NCBI RefSeq assembly: GCF_012027305.1 | Contig: NZ_SNUF01000002.1 | Location: 346,111 to 410,110 of the forward strand | Source: Thermococcus sp. MAR1 | GTDB lineage: Archaea > Methanobacteriota_B > Thermococci > Thermococcales > Thermococcaceae | Direction: 5' to 3' | DNA: 64,000 bases | Part shown: piece after piece, positions 1 to 9,317 of the stretch | How positions within the stretch are numbered: the first letter of the stretch is position 1 | How the letters are laid out: every line of letters starts with the position of its first letter | The notes under the pieces: generated by a model | What the model saw: only the letters and a program-made list of their open reading frames with translations | Told to the model about the DNA's origin: nothing | Database searches by the model: none | Translations under genes and position numbers: made by a program

Positions 1-1
1 C

Positions 2-427
2 TCAGGCGGCCCGGACATCGAGAAGACCGGCAACTGCTCCGCTATCTTGGAGCACTACGACGAGTTCAACGTTCCAATCCTTGGCATCTGCCTCGGTCAC
101 CAGCTGATAGCGAAGCACTTTGGCGGAAAGGTCGGAAGGGGTGAAAAGGCCGAGTACAGCCTCGTTGAGGTGGAGATCCTGGAGGAAAACGACATCTTCC
201 GCGGGCTTCCCAAGAGGCTCAAAGTGTGGGAGAGCCACATGGACGAGGTAAAGGAGTTGCCACCTAACTTTAAGCTCCTCGCTAGGAGTGAGACCTGCCC
301 GGTCGAGGCCATGAAGCACGAGAGCCTTCCAATCTACGGTGTCCAGTTTCATCCCGAGGTCTTTCACACGGAGCGAGGGGCGGACATATACCGCAACTTC
401 GCGAAACTCTGTGGGGAGCTCAGCTAG
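2..427 (+). CDS. guaAA: GMP synthase [glutamine-hydrolysing] subunit A, 3' part
   Basis: This is the C-terminal 141 residues of the class I glutamine amidotransferase subunit that supplies ammonia to the separate ATP-pyrophosphatase subunit of GMP synthase, converting XMP to GMP. The reading frame is open from base 2, so the gene starts before the window. The nucleophile motif GICLGHQ carries the catalytic Cys, and VQFHPEV near the end carries the His-Glu pair of the triad. A separate subunit A is normal in Thermococcales, which split GuaA into two proteins. The frame ends at TAG, and about 150 bases of promoter DNA for the next gene follow. The assignment is firm. Confidence 0.96.
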   Translation, partial: SGGPDIEKTGNCSAILEHYDEFNVPILGICLGHQLIAKHFGGKVGRGEKAEYSLVEVEILEENDIFRGLPKRLKVWESHMDEVKELPPNFKLLARSETCPVEAMKHESLPIYGVQFHPEVFHTERGADIYRNFAKLCGELS

Positions 428-537
428 TCGGTTCTCTCCTCATCTTTTATCGGCAACGGGTTCAGTCATCATCCCGTTATCTTCTTCCGGCAGGAGGTGT
501 TAAAGCGTTTTGGTTACTAAGAAACATTGCAAAATCA

Positions 538-581
538 AAAACTTTTTAAAGTTTTAGTTCTTACTCTAGTGGGTGATACTT
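538..581 (+). promoter_or_regulatory. Archaeal promoter and TTG start for the 91-aa gene
   Basis: A BRE/TATA-like ACTTTTTAAAG lies at 541-551. About 25 bases downstream is the site GGTGAT (572-577), followed by TTG at 581. This arrangement favours TTG 581 over the ATG at 527, because the ATG lies upstream of the TATA box and would not be transcribed. Confidence 0.6.
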
Positions 582-856
582 TGGGGCATACCGTATATTA
601 CAGCATCAGAATCGAGCAGTGGGAGGAGTTCAAAAGCTTCATTGAACGAATCTGCCGCGGGATTGGCTACGACTTCGTTGATAACGGGGACTCCATACTT
701 ATAATACCAGAATGTCACAACGTCGAGCCTCTTGAAATAAGAATGGAGGGAGCTGGGTTTGTAAAAACCAACCTGATTGAACCCTGTCATTCGGTATACC
801 TGCTCGTGCTTCACTCGGCTTCTTCCTTTGGTTCGGTTGGAGTCTGGGAGGACTGA
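581..856 (+). CDS. Hypothetical protein, 91 aa
   Basis: I do not recognise the family. It is a small soluble protein without a signal peptide or membrane segment. Its start (GHTVYYSIRIEQWEEF) has the look of a strand-helix alpha/beta module, and it contains two Cys residues (IPECHNV, EPCHSV). TTG at 581 is chosen because GGTGAT lies just upstream and the TATA box at 541 rules out the earlier ATG at 527. The last 46 bases overlap the 3' end of the convergent DUF2101 gene. That the gene is real is inferred from its promoter and start architecture rather than from a known homologue. Confidence 0.6.
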   Translation: MGHTVYYSIRIEQWEEFKSFIERICRGIGYDFVDNGDSILIIPECHNVEPLEIRMEGAGFVKTNLIEPCHSVYLLVLHSASSFGSVGVWED

Positions 857-1557
857 TCCGTGAGGTAGACCTCTATTATCCTTACCGGAACCGCTCCCTT
901 GAGCTTTCTGTCTTCCACCACGAGCTTCACTACCCTGCCTACTTCGAGGTCTTCAACGGCATCGACCCAGTAGTGGCCGGGCTTGACGTTTGCCGCTATG
1001 TCGTCGTGGACAAAGACCCTGACGACGTCGCCTTTAATCTCCTCAACAACGCCGTAAGTGTAGTCCCTCCCGTATTTCTCCTTGAAGTACCAGCGGAACG
1101 CCATCACCGCCGCGAAGACCACTAGGAGATAACTATAGTAGTAGTAAACCGAGGTAGCGACCCTTCTCACGAGGGTGTAGCCAAGGAACGCGGCCAGGGT
1201 TACAGCCGAAATTCCATAGTAGAAAGCCTGATATGGCTTGGGGTCTATGAAGAACTCCCGGTTCCTGACCAGGGTATAGCGGAGATAGAGGAAGTAAACC
1301 ACCGCCACTCCCACAAGCCACAGTGGACTGGGCTTGAGGAAAAGCAGGATTAGATTAATAATAAGATAGTTGAGAAAGGCCAGCTGGAGCCTGAGACTGA
1401 GGAGCTCGTGTGGGCTCAGGGGTTTTTTAACGACCTTTTTCAGGCACCTGGATGTTGGGGGGTGCTCGGAGGGGAAGGGCATCAGAAACCCCCAGATCCT
1501 ACCTCCAATTGAGTATACCGCGTCCCCCAGCCTGTAAAGGAAGCTTTCAACGGACAT
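811..1557 (-). CDS. DUF2101 family membrane protein
   Basis: A 248-residue integral membrane protein of a Thermococcales-specific kind (DUF2101, recalled from family knowledge). Hydrophobic segments lie at roughly residues 55-70, 76-92, 112-130 and 135-152. They are followed by a soluble C-terminal part rich in beta strands and charged residues that resembles a small barrel domain. ATG at 1557 is chosen because GGGGTGA lies 5 bases upstream; an upstream in-frame extension to 1599 has no such site. It starts only 4 bases after the stop of the giant surface protein, so it is probably the last gene of the pilin-like operon. Its function is unknown; a role in pilus assembly would be guilt by association only. 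Confidence 0.75.
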   Translation of the reverse strand: MSVESFLYRLGDAVYSIGGRIWGFLMPFPSEHPPTSRCLKKVVKKPLSPHELLSLRLQLAFLNYLIINLILLFLKPSPLWLVGVAVVYFLYLRYTLVRNREFFIDPKPYQAFYYGISAVTLAAFLGYTLVRRVATSVYYYYSYLLVVFAAVMAFRWYFKEKYGRDYTYGVVEEIKGDVVRVFVHDDIAANVKPGHYWVDAVEDLEVGRVVKLVVEDRKLKGAVPVRIIEVYLTDQSSQTPTEPKEEAE

Positions 1558-1561
1558 TATT

Positions 1562-4500
1562 TCACCCCTGGAGTAGGTCGCTTGCTCCCTGTACGCCAAA
1601 CACCTTTCTGGCTATCTCGGGTGTTAAATAAAAGTTTTCGTCTAACAGGAGCGATGAGACACCGCCGTTGGTCGAGATTCCGAAGACCTTCTTGGAGTTT
1701 GGATCATTGGATGAATAGTCGCGGTAGTTAAGGTATATGTAGTCGGCAGCGGGTTGTTTCCTAACGAGGAAGTTAAGGTTGGGTGGGAGGTCCTTTGGCA
1801 GGATGAAACTTATCAGCCCAATTGGATACCTCGCGGTTCCGTAGACTGTCCTCTGCATCTTCGCGGCTATCCTTTCGTAGTAGTTCTGGTTGGTGGTGTC
1901 CCCACCTTCCAGTCTCTCAAAGAACGACGGTGCCCCCTCTACTCCGAAGTACTTCTGGGCCTGGATGCAGTCAATGAAGGGCTGGATATCGTACACCCTC
2001 GCGGTTGAGTAACCTCCCACGGACGGAATGCTCTCGCTTGGGGTGGTTCTAATCTGGCTTGTAGTGTACGTTTCATAGGGGTATGAAGCCGCCACTATCC
2101 AGTCAAAGTACGCGTCGTTCCCCTGGTCGTTGTCAATGGTCGCAAAGAGCCTGAATCCGGTAGCCTGCCCGACCTGCACGCTCGCGGTGGACTCCCTGGA
2201 TCCTGCGAGGTTTGGAGTGTGTGTGAACGTTAGGTCGAGGGTTCTGGAGCCTTTCTCTACAATTACCTCGTATCTCTGGGGGGTGTTCATATACCAAGCC
2301 CCGTTGTAGTTGTCTAGATTGGTGCTCCACTCCTGGAGGATGGCGAGCTTGTCGCCTCCGTGGTCCCGATGGCCGGGGTTGTCGTCTATGAACTGAACTC
2401 TCTTTTGTAGGCTTACAAAAATACTATTCTGCTCCATCTCTGAAATGTCGAGATATTTCCGGACGTAAATAAAATCGTAGCGTGAAGGCCCTTTGTAAAT
2501 CTGCCCGAGACCTATCGGCTCGTCTGCTTCGGAATTGTACCAAGTGTATTCACTCACAGGACTGCCCCACATTCCTTTAAACTGTGATGTGGTCTGATAT
2601 GTATAGAAGTCTCCAGAGTCGATATACAGCTCCAGCCTGCTCCATTCGCCCTTTTTGTATTTTCCACCCTTTTCTTGGTAACTGGAGAGACTACCGTCTG
2701 CTATGTTGAATGTGCGGAGATGTCCAGTCTTGCCAACTACGTGTTCAATCCAGGCATCCCCATAGGAATCAATATACCACATGAAAAACGGCTGATTCTT
2801 TAGGTAAGCTCTCATTCCGATAACATACGAGCTTGGGAATGTTTTCTTGGTCCATATCCAGACGTCGGCATTCTTATCATTGTTCCCTTGCAATTTGAGG
2901 ACGCCATTTGATACGGAGTAGCTTCCCCCATTGACTGTCTTATAGTTCCACTCATTTGTGTCTAGGGAGTTCCCGTTGAAGTCATCGAAGAACTCAAAGA
3001 CCTTGTTTCCATCCCCTCTGACCGGTTGTTCATTCGATGGACAGATTAGGAAGACGTTGTAGTATGTGTCCGAGAGCCATCCAAACATGAAGTCCATCCA
3101 TTCCTGAATAAACGGAGGCATTATGCCGTAGATGAACTTCAGGAACCTCTCCAGTAGGGACGTATCATCCGTCAGGTTTGCCTTGACCCATATCAGTGCC
3201 CCCTCGGAGTTCCAGTACTCTATCCAGAACGGCACTTGGTTTCCGTAAACGTCCGTTATTGTGATCGCTGCTTTGTTGGTTGTCCAGTGGGCACCGAGGT
3301 CACTTATGTTGGTCGCTGAGAGATATATTGGAATCTGAACGTTCTCGGTATCCATTCTAGAGAACACTGTGGTGCTTATCGATTTCACCACGAGAATGCA
3401 TTTGGAGGAGTTGAATGCAACCTCTACGCCACCGTCGAAGTCTTTGGTGCTTTCTTCCCCCTTAATCGAATACCTGACGAAGAATGAACTCCATGGTATA
3501 TTTGATATAATCTCGCTCTTCTCCTCGCCGGCGGTCAGGGTCACGCTCTGGTTATGGACGGGGAAAATCGCTATGTTTCCGCTCCATTCCATGTTCTGGT
3601 CGCTGGTGGAGTAGTAGACGGTGTACTCCCTCGTGTCAGTGGTGTTGAGCCAGATGAGTATCTTGTCGTCTCCCCAGTACTCTATCCAGTAGGGAGCTAT
3701 GTTGCAGGAGGTGTCTGAGCGCTTGTATATCCTTATCGAGGCTGCGGTGCCGTCATGGACGGCGCTTCCGAACGGCACAGAGGTGGGAGTAAGTTCTAGG
3801 AGCACGAGTGAATTCAGGGGAGTTGTACTAGGGAGCGTCATGTTGGCGCGATACTCCAGTTTCTTCTCGCACCAGTGGGTGGAAGTGCCACCGTCCTCAC
3901 TGATTGAATCAAACGTCATGACCCCTATGTCCCCCGGATTGAAGACGCTCACTGGCGAAACCTTTCTTCCACCCAGTGTCGTGTTGAAGATATAGGGGGC
4001 GTTCGGAGTCTCGGACGGCTGCTGCCGCGTTATGTACCCGAGGACGTTCTCCCCTGCGATGTATTTGTCGCTGTAGAATATCGTTCCTCCCCGGGGCACG
4101 TTGTAGAGCTGGCCTGAGAAGGTCTTTATGTTGGACTGCCCGTACCCGTCGAGGCGGATGTATGGCGGGGTGATTGAGGGGTAGGCGAACTTGCACGCGG
4201 AGATTATCCTGGAGGCCCTTCCGCTTGTAAGGTATGGGAATAGAGGGTCCTCTATGCCTTCTATTGGGATAACTACGTAAACAGAGCCGTTTTGGGGGAT
4301 GGAGGAGTTATAGACGACTAGTCCGGAGGAGTCCTCTATGACGATGGTGGGTATGCTCGCGTTGATTACTATGTGGAAGGAGTCGAGCGGTGCCACGGTG
4401 AGCTTCATGTTCCGAACTATTTCATCTGGGCTTGGCTTCATCGTGTAGCCCTGCCTCTCGAGCTCCCACTTCATGTTCATCAGCCAGTCTTTGATGGTGT

Positions 4501-4855
4501 TGTTCTTCATAAAGAACTCCTCGCGGGACGTCCACTTGGAGCTTGTTCCTCCTATGTAAGGGTAATGACCATAGGTTATTAGCTGCTCTAAAGCCGCACT
4601 GGCGTTGTCCAGTGGCCTCTCACTAGTGACGTAATCAACGCTGAGCGCGATGGCCCTCTTCGTGGAGAGAGCAAGGATGTTCTTGAAGTCTTCCTCCAGA
4701 TAAGAGGTTAGCCTGAACGTTCTCTCTATCTGGACGTTCTCGCTCTGGGATGTGATTATCATTGATGAGGCATCCTCGTACGTGGCTATGAGCAATAACA
4801 GCGGGATAAGAAGTAGTAACACGGCTGAGTTCATGAGGAATCCTCGCCTCCTCAT
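1562..4855 (-). CDS. Giant surface protein with pilin-like N terminus, two DUF2341-like modules and a LamG-like module
   Basis: A 1,097-residue protein predicted to be anchored by one N-terminal hydrophobic helix directly after RRRGFLMNSA, with the remainder outside the cell. It carries many N-x-S/T glycosylation sequons. Two modules (about residues 335-420 and 500-595) share the pattern PYWIEYW/PFWIEYW...LIWLN/LIWVK typical of DUF2341. Around residues 625-790 a FFDDFNGNSLDTNEWN start and beta-rich tail resemble LamG/GH16-type concanavalin folds. ATG at 4855 overlaps the preceding stop as ATGA; an in-frame ATG 15 bases earlier is possible. As the largest product of a pilin operon, it is a candidate tip adhesin or carbohydrate binder. 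That role is inferred. Confidence 0.72.
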   Translation of the reverse strand: MRRRGFLMNSAVLLLLIPLLLLIATYEDASSMIITSQSENVQIERTFRLTSYLEEDFKNILALSTKRAIALSVDYVTSERPLDNASAALEQLITYGHYPYIGGTSSKWTSREEFFMKNNTIKDWLMNMKWELERQGYTMKPSPDEIVRNMKLTVAPLDSFHIVINASIPTIVIEDSSGLVVYNSSIPQNGSVYVVIPIEGIEDPLFPYLTSGRASRIISACKFAYPSITPPYIRLDGYGQSNIKTFSGQLYNVPRGGTIFYSDKYIAGENVLGYITRQQPSETPNAPYIFNTTLGGRKVSPVSVFNPGDIGVMTFDSISEDGGTSTHWCEKKLEYRANMTLPSTTPLNSLVLLELTPTSVPFGSAVHDGTAASIRIYKRSDTSCNIAPYWIEYWGDDKILIWLNTTDTREYTVYYSTSDQNMEWSGNIAIFPVHNQSVTLTAGEEKSEIISNIPWSSFFVRYSIKGEESTKDFDGGVEVAFNSSKCILVVKSISTTVFSRMDTENVQIPIYLSATNISDLGAHWTTNKAAITITDVYGNQVPFWIEYWNSEGALIWVKANLTDDTSLLERFLKFIYGIMPPFIQEWMDFMFGWLSDTYYNVFLICPSNEQPVRGDGNKVFEFFDDFNGNSLDTNEWNYKTVNGGSYSVSNGVLKLQGNNDKNADVWIWTKKTFPSSYVIGMRAYLKNQPFFMWYIDSYGDAWIEHVVGKTGHLRTFNIADGSLSSYQEKGGKYKKGEWSRLELYIDSGDFYTYQTTSQFKGMWGSPVSEYTWYNSEADEPIGLGQIYKGPSRYDFIYVRKYLDISEMEQNSIFVSLQKRVQFIDDNPGHRDHGGDKLAILQEWSTNLDNYNGAWYMNTPQRYEVIVEKGSRTLDLTFTHTPNLAGSRESTASVQVGQATGFRLFATIDNDQGNDAYFDWIVAASYPYETYTTSQIRTTPSESIPSVGGYSTARVYDIQPFIDCIQAQKYFGVEGAPSFFERLEGGDTTNQNYYERIAAKMQRTVYGTARYPIGLISFILPKDLPPNLNFLVRKQPAADYIYLNYRDYSSNDPNSKKVFGISTNGGVSSLLLDENFYLTPEIARKVFGVQGASDLLQG

Positions 4856-7023
4856 GGGTTCTCCCTCCATACCCTCAGAGTAACCACTATGGGAGATGTT
4901 GAACTTGGAATCCCACCGAGAGACGCGAAGTCTATCCTGGTGTCTGACAGCTCGACCAGTATTGGGTTGTTCCAGCCGTCCCCTCCAAGCTTGTGGAACA
5001 GCCTAATAACCGCATCGTCTACGGCGTAGTCCTCTGGTTTCAGCTCCGCGGCGGTTAAGTTCATGTAATCCCCATTATAAACTGCGGCCTTGTCGCCTAT
5101 TATTACGCTCGACTCTCTCACAGTGCTTCCCACCTTGTACCTGTAGGTGAGGTTGTAGGCCTTGACCTCCGGGTATCCCTGGAGAAGCTGTGGTTTGATG
5201 TCCTCGTACGGGGCGTAGGCGTCGAGGAGGAATAGAACCTCGCCGAGGGCATGGGATGGGTCCACGCCATAGCAGTTTCCAAAGGTGAGGTCGAACTCGT
5301 TGAGACCCGGGTGTATTGCATCCTTGACAACTCTGCCTTGGTAGTCCCGTGTGGTTACGGTGTACCCCCATCTGGCGAAGACATCGATGAAATCGTTGTA
5401 ATTGGGAGCGTCGTAGAGGGTTATCCACGTCTCCTCATCCTTGCTGAGTATCCGAACCCTCTGGGTGCATACTGTTCCTGCATCGTGAAGCCACGGGAGC
5501 TGATACCTGACGTAAATGGGGGTTCCTTTTTCCGGAATGTTCCACTGCCAGGTGACCTCGCGGTAGAAGTCTCCGCTTTTGCGGTTTCTGGCGGTATAAT
5601 CATCGAGGGGCTTCCTGAAGTCTATTGAGTAGAGGCTGGAGTAAACAAATGGGGTGTAATCAACGTATACATAGGATTTTGTTCCATCGAGGTGAAGTTC
5701 GCTGTGAGAGCTTGCCCTTGTTATGTCAAAAATTATTGTAAAGAAAGATCCGGAGATGTCCTTATACGTGTACCCGGTTGAGTGTATAGCACTCGCTATC
5801 GTGGCGTTGTCTGCGGTGAACATGTTGCCTGATCTTGAGAGAGTTATCTGGTTTGAGAGGTGGTTAAATACCCTGAATCTGGCCGTCACTGTTTCTATGT
5901 TCTCACCCTCGATGTGAATACGGAGGTCGCTGATGTTACCTGGTGCGAAGACATATTTCTCAATGTACAACGAGTCGTTGGCGTAGATGTCGGCGAAGTG
6001 GAACTTGTGGGGGTACGTGAAGGTGGACGCCTGGGACGTCCTGTATGTGATTATGATGTGCTGTGCTCCGTCCTCACCGGAGTTTCTATCATGATCTACC
6101 AGCACAGTAAAAGTAGTGTTTGTTCTCTGATCTACCCTGTTCTGTACCTCCTCTACTAGGTTGCATGTGTTGTAGTTGTTGTCATTGGTGTCCTCAAGCT
6201 CCTCGTTTAAGTGGACGTTATTCCATCTCCCGTTATCCCAGTTTCCACAGGTAATGTATTTGTCATTGATCCTGAGGGAATAGTCCGAGTATGTCCAGGC
6301 CCCTTCCAGGAGCCACTTAACCCCAGTAATCCTCGCATCGGAGGGGAACTGCGACGTGGGAACGATGTACTTGATTTTTATAGGTCCGGTGTTGTAGTGG
6401 GCCGTTGCTATGTAGTCTCCCATGTAGGTGTAAGTCGTTTCCTTTGCCTTCAGCTTGCTCAGGTACGCCCTGGCCATGTACCCCCTGGGAGTTCTGTTGT
6501 ACTCGTAACCGCTGAGTATAAGCGTCGCCGGCATGACGTCCGGGGTGAGGTTGTAGTTACTCCCTCTCTTAATGATGTAAGGTTTCTCGTAGTTGTACAC
6601 GTTGCTACTGTCGTTTGTGGATATTATGAGCTCATAGTCATAGCCCGTTAGTGCCGTGCTCAGGATGAAGGACAGAATCTCTCCTGCTTTCTTCCTGAGC
6701 TCAAGATCCGGATACTTAGCGTCTAGCGACCAGTAAGTGGCTGTTATCTCGAGGGGGGACATGCGGGGATTGACGAGAGTTGTGTTGAGAACTCCCGAGG
6801 ATATCCACTCGGAGAGCTTTTCCTGAGGGACAATGTCACTGAGGGGGACGGTCTTTAGCATCGTCAGCGTGTCTTCTGCTAAGTATTTGTCGCTCGAGCG
6901 CATGTAAGTGGAGTACACATTCCTCGTCTGGGCTTCTATCCCGATTATGCCCGTTATTATTACCAGTGCCAGAAACACGGAGAGTATCGCATCCAGGGTA
7001 AAAATGAAGGCCCGCCTCTTCAT
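4852..7023 (-). CDS. Pilin-like surface protein, 723 aa
   Basis: The protein begins MKRRAFIFTLDAILSVFLAL: a short basic stretch, then a class III-like transition and a single hydrophobic helix, as in archaeal pseudopilins, but without the canonical Gln. The remaining 690 residues are predicted extracellular, beta-rich and dense in N-x-S/T sequons. I recognise no catalytic motif. It overlaps its upstream neighbour by ATGA and its downstream neighbour likewise, which indicates translational coupling. Its size and position suggest a minor, large pilin or surface-exposed adhesin that works with the small pilins encoded upstream. The exact family is not identified. Confidence 0.68.
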   Translation of the reverse strand: MKRRAFIFTLDAILSVFLALVIITGIIGIEAQTRNVYSTYMRSSDKYLAEDTLTMLKTVPLSDIVPQEKLSEWISSGVLNTTLVNPRMSPLEITATYWSLDAKYPDLELRKKAGEILSFILSTALTGYDYELIISTNDSSNVYNYEKPYIIKRGSNYNLTPDVMPATLILSGYEYNRTPRGYMARAYLSKLKAKETTYTYMGDYIATAHYNTGPIKIKYIVPTSQFPSDARITGVKWLLEGAWTYSDYSLRINDKYITCGNWDNGRWNNVHLNEELEDTNDNNYNTCNLVEEVQNRVDQRTNTTFTVLVDHDRNSGEDGAQHIIITYRTSQASTFTYPHKFHFADIYANDSLYIEKYVFAPGNISDLRIHIEGENIETVTARFRVFNHLSNQITLSRSGNMFTADNATIASAIHSTGYTYKDISGSFFTIIFDITRASSHSELHLDGTKSYVYVDYTPFVYSSLYSIDFRKPLDDYTARNRKSGDFYREVTWQWNIPEKGTPIYVRYQLPWLHDAGTVCTQRVRILSKDEETWITLYDAPNYNDFIDVFARWGYTVTTRDYQGRVVKDAIHPGLNEFDLTFGNCYGVDPSHALGEVLFLLDAYAPYEDIKPQLLQGYPEVKAYNLTYRYKVGSTVRESSVIIGDKAAVYNGDYMNLTAAELKPEDYAVDDAVIRLFHKLGGDGWNNPILVELSDTRIDFASLGGIPSSTSPIVVTLRVWRENP

Positions 7024-8414
7024 GAGTCATCCCACACCCACAGCTTTAATATTGTCCTCTCGAACTTGGGCTCCATCATGGTGTCCAGATGTCCCATGTC
7101 CTTTATCTCTACAGTACCGTCGAACGTGTTGCCATATATCCACACCGTGATGACCTTCGAGCCGACACTCGTGTCAAATGCTTGAAATATCGAGCTCCAT
7201 GGAACATCCACGCTTGTCTTGTTCCCTTGGTAGAACTTAGGCGGAGATGAATCGTCCGAGGTCGCTACTATCGCCTGTATAACAGAGTCACTGCTCTGTT
7301 TCTCTATGAGAACGCCCCTGTACTCTTCCCCGTCCCTTGCTACCAGGATTATTCTGCCCGTGTACTGGGGTGCAACGGTGACCCTGAAATAGGAGTACTC
7401 GGGCACGTTCATTGTCAGTCTACCGACTATCCACTCGGTAGTGGAGGAGAAATCGACGTTGATGTTCTCCTCGTACCTAAATTTCTCAACGGTGACCTTT
7501 CTCTCTATGTACTCAATCCAAGGTGACCTATCGCGGGATCTTTGTATGACGGCGTCATCATCCACCTTGCTCCCGTTTATGACGGCTATCCTGTATGAAG
7601 GTGCTGTTAGCTCCTCGGGCTCTGTCACATCGACATTTACTGTTATCGTACTTTTCTGGTATCCCTCCACTACAATCCTGACCTGCCCCTGTCCTGTTAT
7701 GTGGAGCCCACTATCGCTCCACTTCACTTGGAAGTTTGATCCAGTGGATATTACCTGTATCTCTACATAAGCGGGCGCGGAGATTGGATAGTCTTCGCCA
7801 TTTTTCCTGTCGTGGACGGTTATGTCCTCAAGGGCGTAGAAGGCCAGAACGTCCCCGGGGGAGAGGCTGTACGGCTGGTTACGTTTGGGAAGATTATCCC
7901 CGTTCAGAGTCACGTTGGCGGCATCGAAGGGGTTGTTGCCTGTACTGCCCTGTCCGATTTGAATGTTCCTGTCTCTACCGTCGCTGAGATCGATAAACAC
8001 CCTTTTGGGAAAATACCCAGTCAGGCTGATGGTGGTGTTGGGGAGGTAAAGGCGGAGCTCGAAGTCCTTGTGGTTGCTCATATTGATCAAACTGTTGATT
8101 ACGGCAGTGCTATCCTCTAGCTTCATCAAGGCTGATATTTTATCATAACTGACAGCATAGGGATACGTATTACTTCTGAGGCCTAGGCTCTTGAGATTCG
8201 AAATATCCTTGTTCCAGTCAGTTGGATTCCCGGGGTTCTTGGTCAAGACGTCGAGCATGTTGCTAGCTATGTTCACCCTCTCGTACCAATCGACCATTGC
8301 GGATATCTCGTTCTGAAGGACCGTTGAGGTGCTGGTTATCGTGCCGAGCATCACGATTACCATGACTAGGGCCAACATCGCGTCTAAGGAGAATATCTGT
8401 CCCCTGTACCTCAT
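7020..8414 (-). CDS. Class III signal peptide-type surface protein, 464 aa
   Basis: The N terminus MRYRGQIFSLDAMLALVMVI matches the RGQIFSLDA type of class III signal seen in Thermococcales pseudopilins. Cleavage by the prepilin peptidase would be expected before Gln, leaving an N-terminal hydrophobic helix to pack into a filament core. The rest is an extracellular, sequon-containing beta-rich region with no recognised enzyme motif. ATG at 8414 overlaps the stop of the upstream pilin by four bases and the gene ends with an ATGA overlap to the next. It is probably a minor pilin. The pilin-like character is visible in the sequence; the filament role is inferred. Confidence 0.7.
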   Translation of the reverse strand: MRYRGQIFSLDAMLALVMVIVMLGTITSTSTVLQNEISAMVDWYERVNIASNMLDVLTKNPGNPTDWNKDISNLKSLGLRSNTYPYAVSYDKISALMKLEDSTAVINSLINMSNHKDFELRLYLPNTTISLTGYFPKRVFIDLSDGRDRNIQIGQGSTGNNPFDAANVTLNGDNLPKRNQPYSLSPGDVLAFYALEDITVHDRKNGEDYPISAPAYVEIQVISTGSNFQVKWSDSGLHITGQGQVRIVVEGYQKSTITVNVDVTEPEELTAPSYRIAVINGSKVDDDAVIQRSRDRSPWIEYIERKVTVEKFRYEENINVDFSSTTEWIVGRLTMNVPEYSYFRVTVAPQYTGRIILVARDGEEYRGVLIEKQSSDSVIQAIVATSDDSSPPKFYQGNKTSVDVPWSSIFQAFDTSVGSKVITVWIYGNTFDGTVEIKDMGHLDTMMEPKFERTILKLWVWDDS

Positions 8415-8893
8415 GTTCTCACCACACTCACGTTTATAGAGATCTTTTTGCCGTCGTAGTAGAGGATCTCCCCATCCATCTTGGCGTCGGTGTGGTTGAG
8501 AAGATCCTTGACTAGAAAGTCTTGTATTGCCTTGGCTATGTTGTCATTATTAAGATCAATTTTTCCCGAGTACTTGACCTGTATGCTGATGATTATCGTG
8601 TCGCCGCTCTTGCTTGAGCTTATCGAGGAGACTATGAAGTTCCTTGAGGTGTAGTTGGACTTCTCTATCACAGGGTTAAGGATGTTATACGGTTGACTAC
8701 CCACAGTGACTCCTGAGTTGAGGTACAGACATGCGCTCGAAGCAGAGGATCTCACGTAAGCGAGAATTGTGGTGTTTCTGTTCTCCTCGAGGTAGGGGGG
8801 AACAAGTATGAGTATCCCAGTTAGTATTATTGCGGTTATGAAGAGAGCTTCAATGGCAACCTGCCCCTTACGGCGAGTAGCTAAGTTCGACAT
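8411..8893 (-). CDS. Small class III signal (QxSxE-like) pilin, 160 aa
   Basis: The N terminus reads RRKGQVAIEALFITAIILTG: a basic leader, the GQ cleavage context and Glu at the pilin +5 position, followed by about 20 hydrophobic residues. This is the euryarchaeal class III signal (QxSxExxxL type; here Ala replaces Ser). The approximately 120-residue remainder would be the globular head. GGAGG lies 8 bases before ATG 8893, and the start overlaps the end of the upstream pilin gene by 26 bases. It is one of three small pilins in tandem. I expect processing by a prepilin/preflagellin peptidase encoded elsewhere, since none is present in this window. Confidence 0.78.
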   Translation of the reverse strand: MSNLATRRKGQVAIEALFITAIILTGILILVPPYLEENRNTTILAYVRSSASSACLYLNSGVTVGSQPYNILNPVIEKSNYTSRNFIVSSISSSKSGDTIIISIQVKYSGKIDLNNDNIAKAIQDFLVKDLLNHTDAKMDGEILYYDGKKISINVSVVRT

Positions 8894-9317
8894 AAACCTT
8901 TCCTCCCCCCACTCGGGCCTTTATCCATATCTCACTTTTGTCAGGTGTTATTTGAATCGATTCGTCTTGGTATAAGGGAATTGGGCTCTGTTGCACAGTA
9001 GTGTATTGCCTTCCGCCAATATTCCCGGTTACGATTATTGTGTTGCTTTTCGCGTTTAGCTTTATGGTTATACTGTCCCCATTCCTTAAAGGGATAGGCG
9101 ACTCCTTCTTGGCGCTAAACCCGTTGCCAGAGGCATAGACCTTGGCTACTGTGTCCCTTATGTCTACGGAGAATATTTTCAAACGAGTGGTGATGTCAAA
9201 GGCCTCTGCGTGGCTTCGTTGCATGCTGGCGATCTGAACCATATTTAGAACTGTGATTGCAATGAGAGCAATTGCGAAGAGAAAGTCAAGGCTTATCTGT
9301 CCCCGTTTCATCTTCAT
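8868..9317 (-). CDS. Small class III signal pilin, 149 aa
   Basis: The sequence starts MKMKRGQISLDFLFAIALIA. RGQISLDF is a canonical class III signal with Asp in place of the usual Glu at +5, followed by a hydrophobic alpha-1 helix and a head of about 115 residues. It is the second of three small pilin genes. ATG 9317 overlaps the upstream stop as ATGA; a second in-frame ATG lies two codons later. The tandem of small pilins suggests a heteropolymeric filament or a set of interchangeable minor pilins. Pilin identity is strongly supported by the signal; the filament type (adhesive pilus or pseudopilus) is not known. Confidence 0.8.
   Translation of the reverse strand: MKMKRGQISLDFLFAIALIAITVLNMVQIASMQRSHAEAFDITTRLKIFSVDIRDTVAKVYASGNGFSAKKESPIPLRNGDSITIKLNAKSNTIIVTGNIGGRQYTTVQQSPIPLYQDESIQITPDKSEIWIKARVGGGKVYVELSYSP

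Noticed and set aside
527..580. ATG start at 527 for the 91-aa gene
   Set aside because: It lies upstream of the TATA box at 541-551, so it would not be in the transcript; TTG 581 has a ribosome-binding site.
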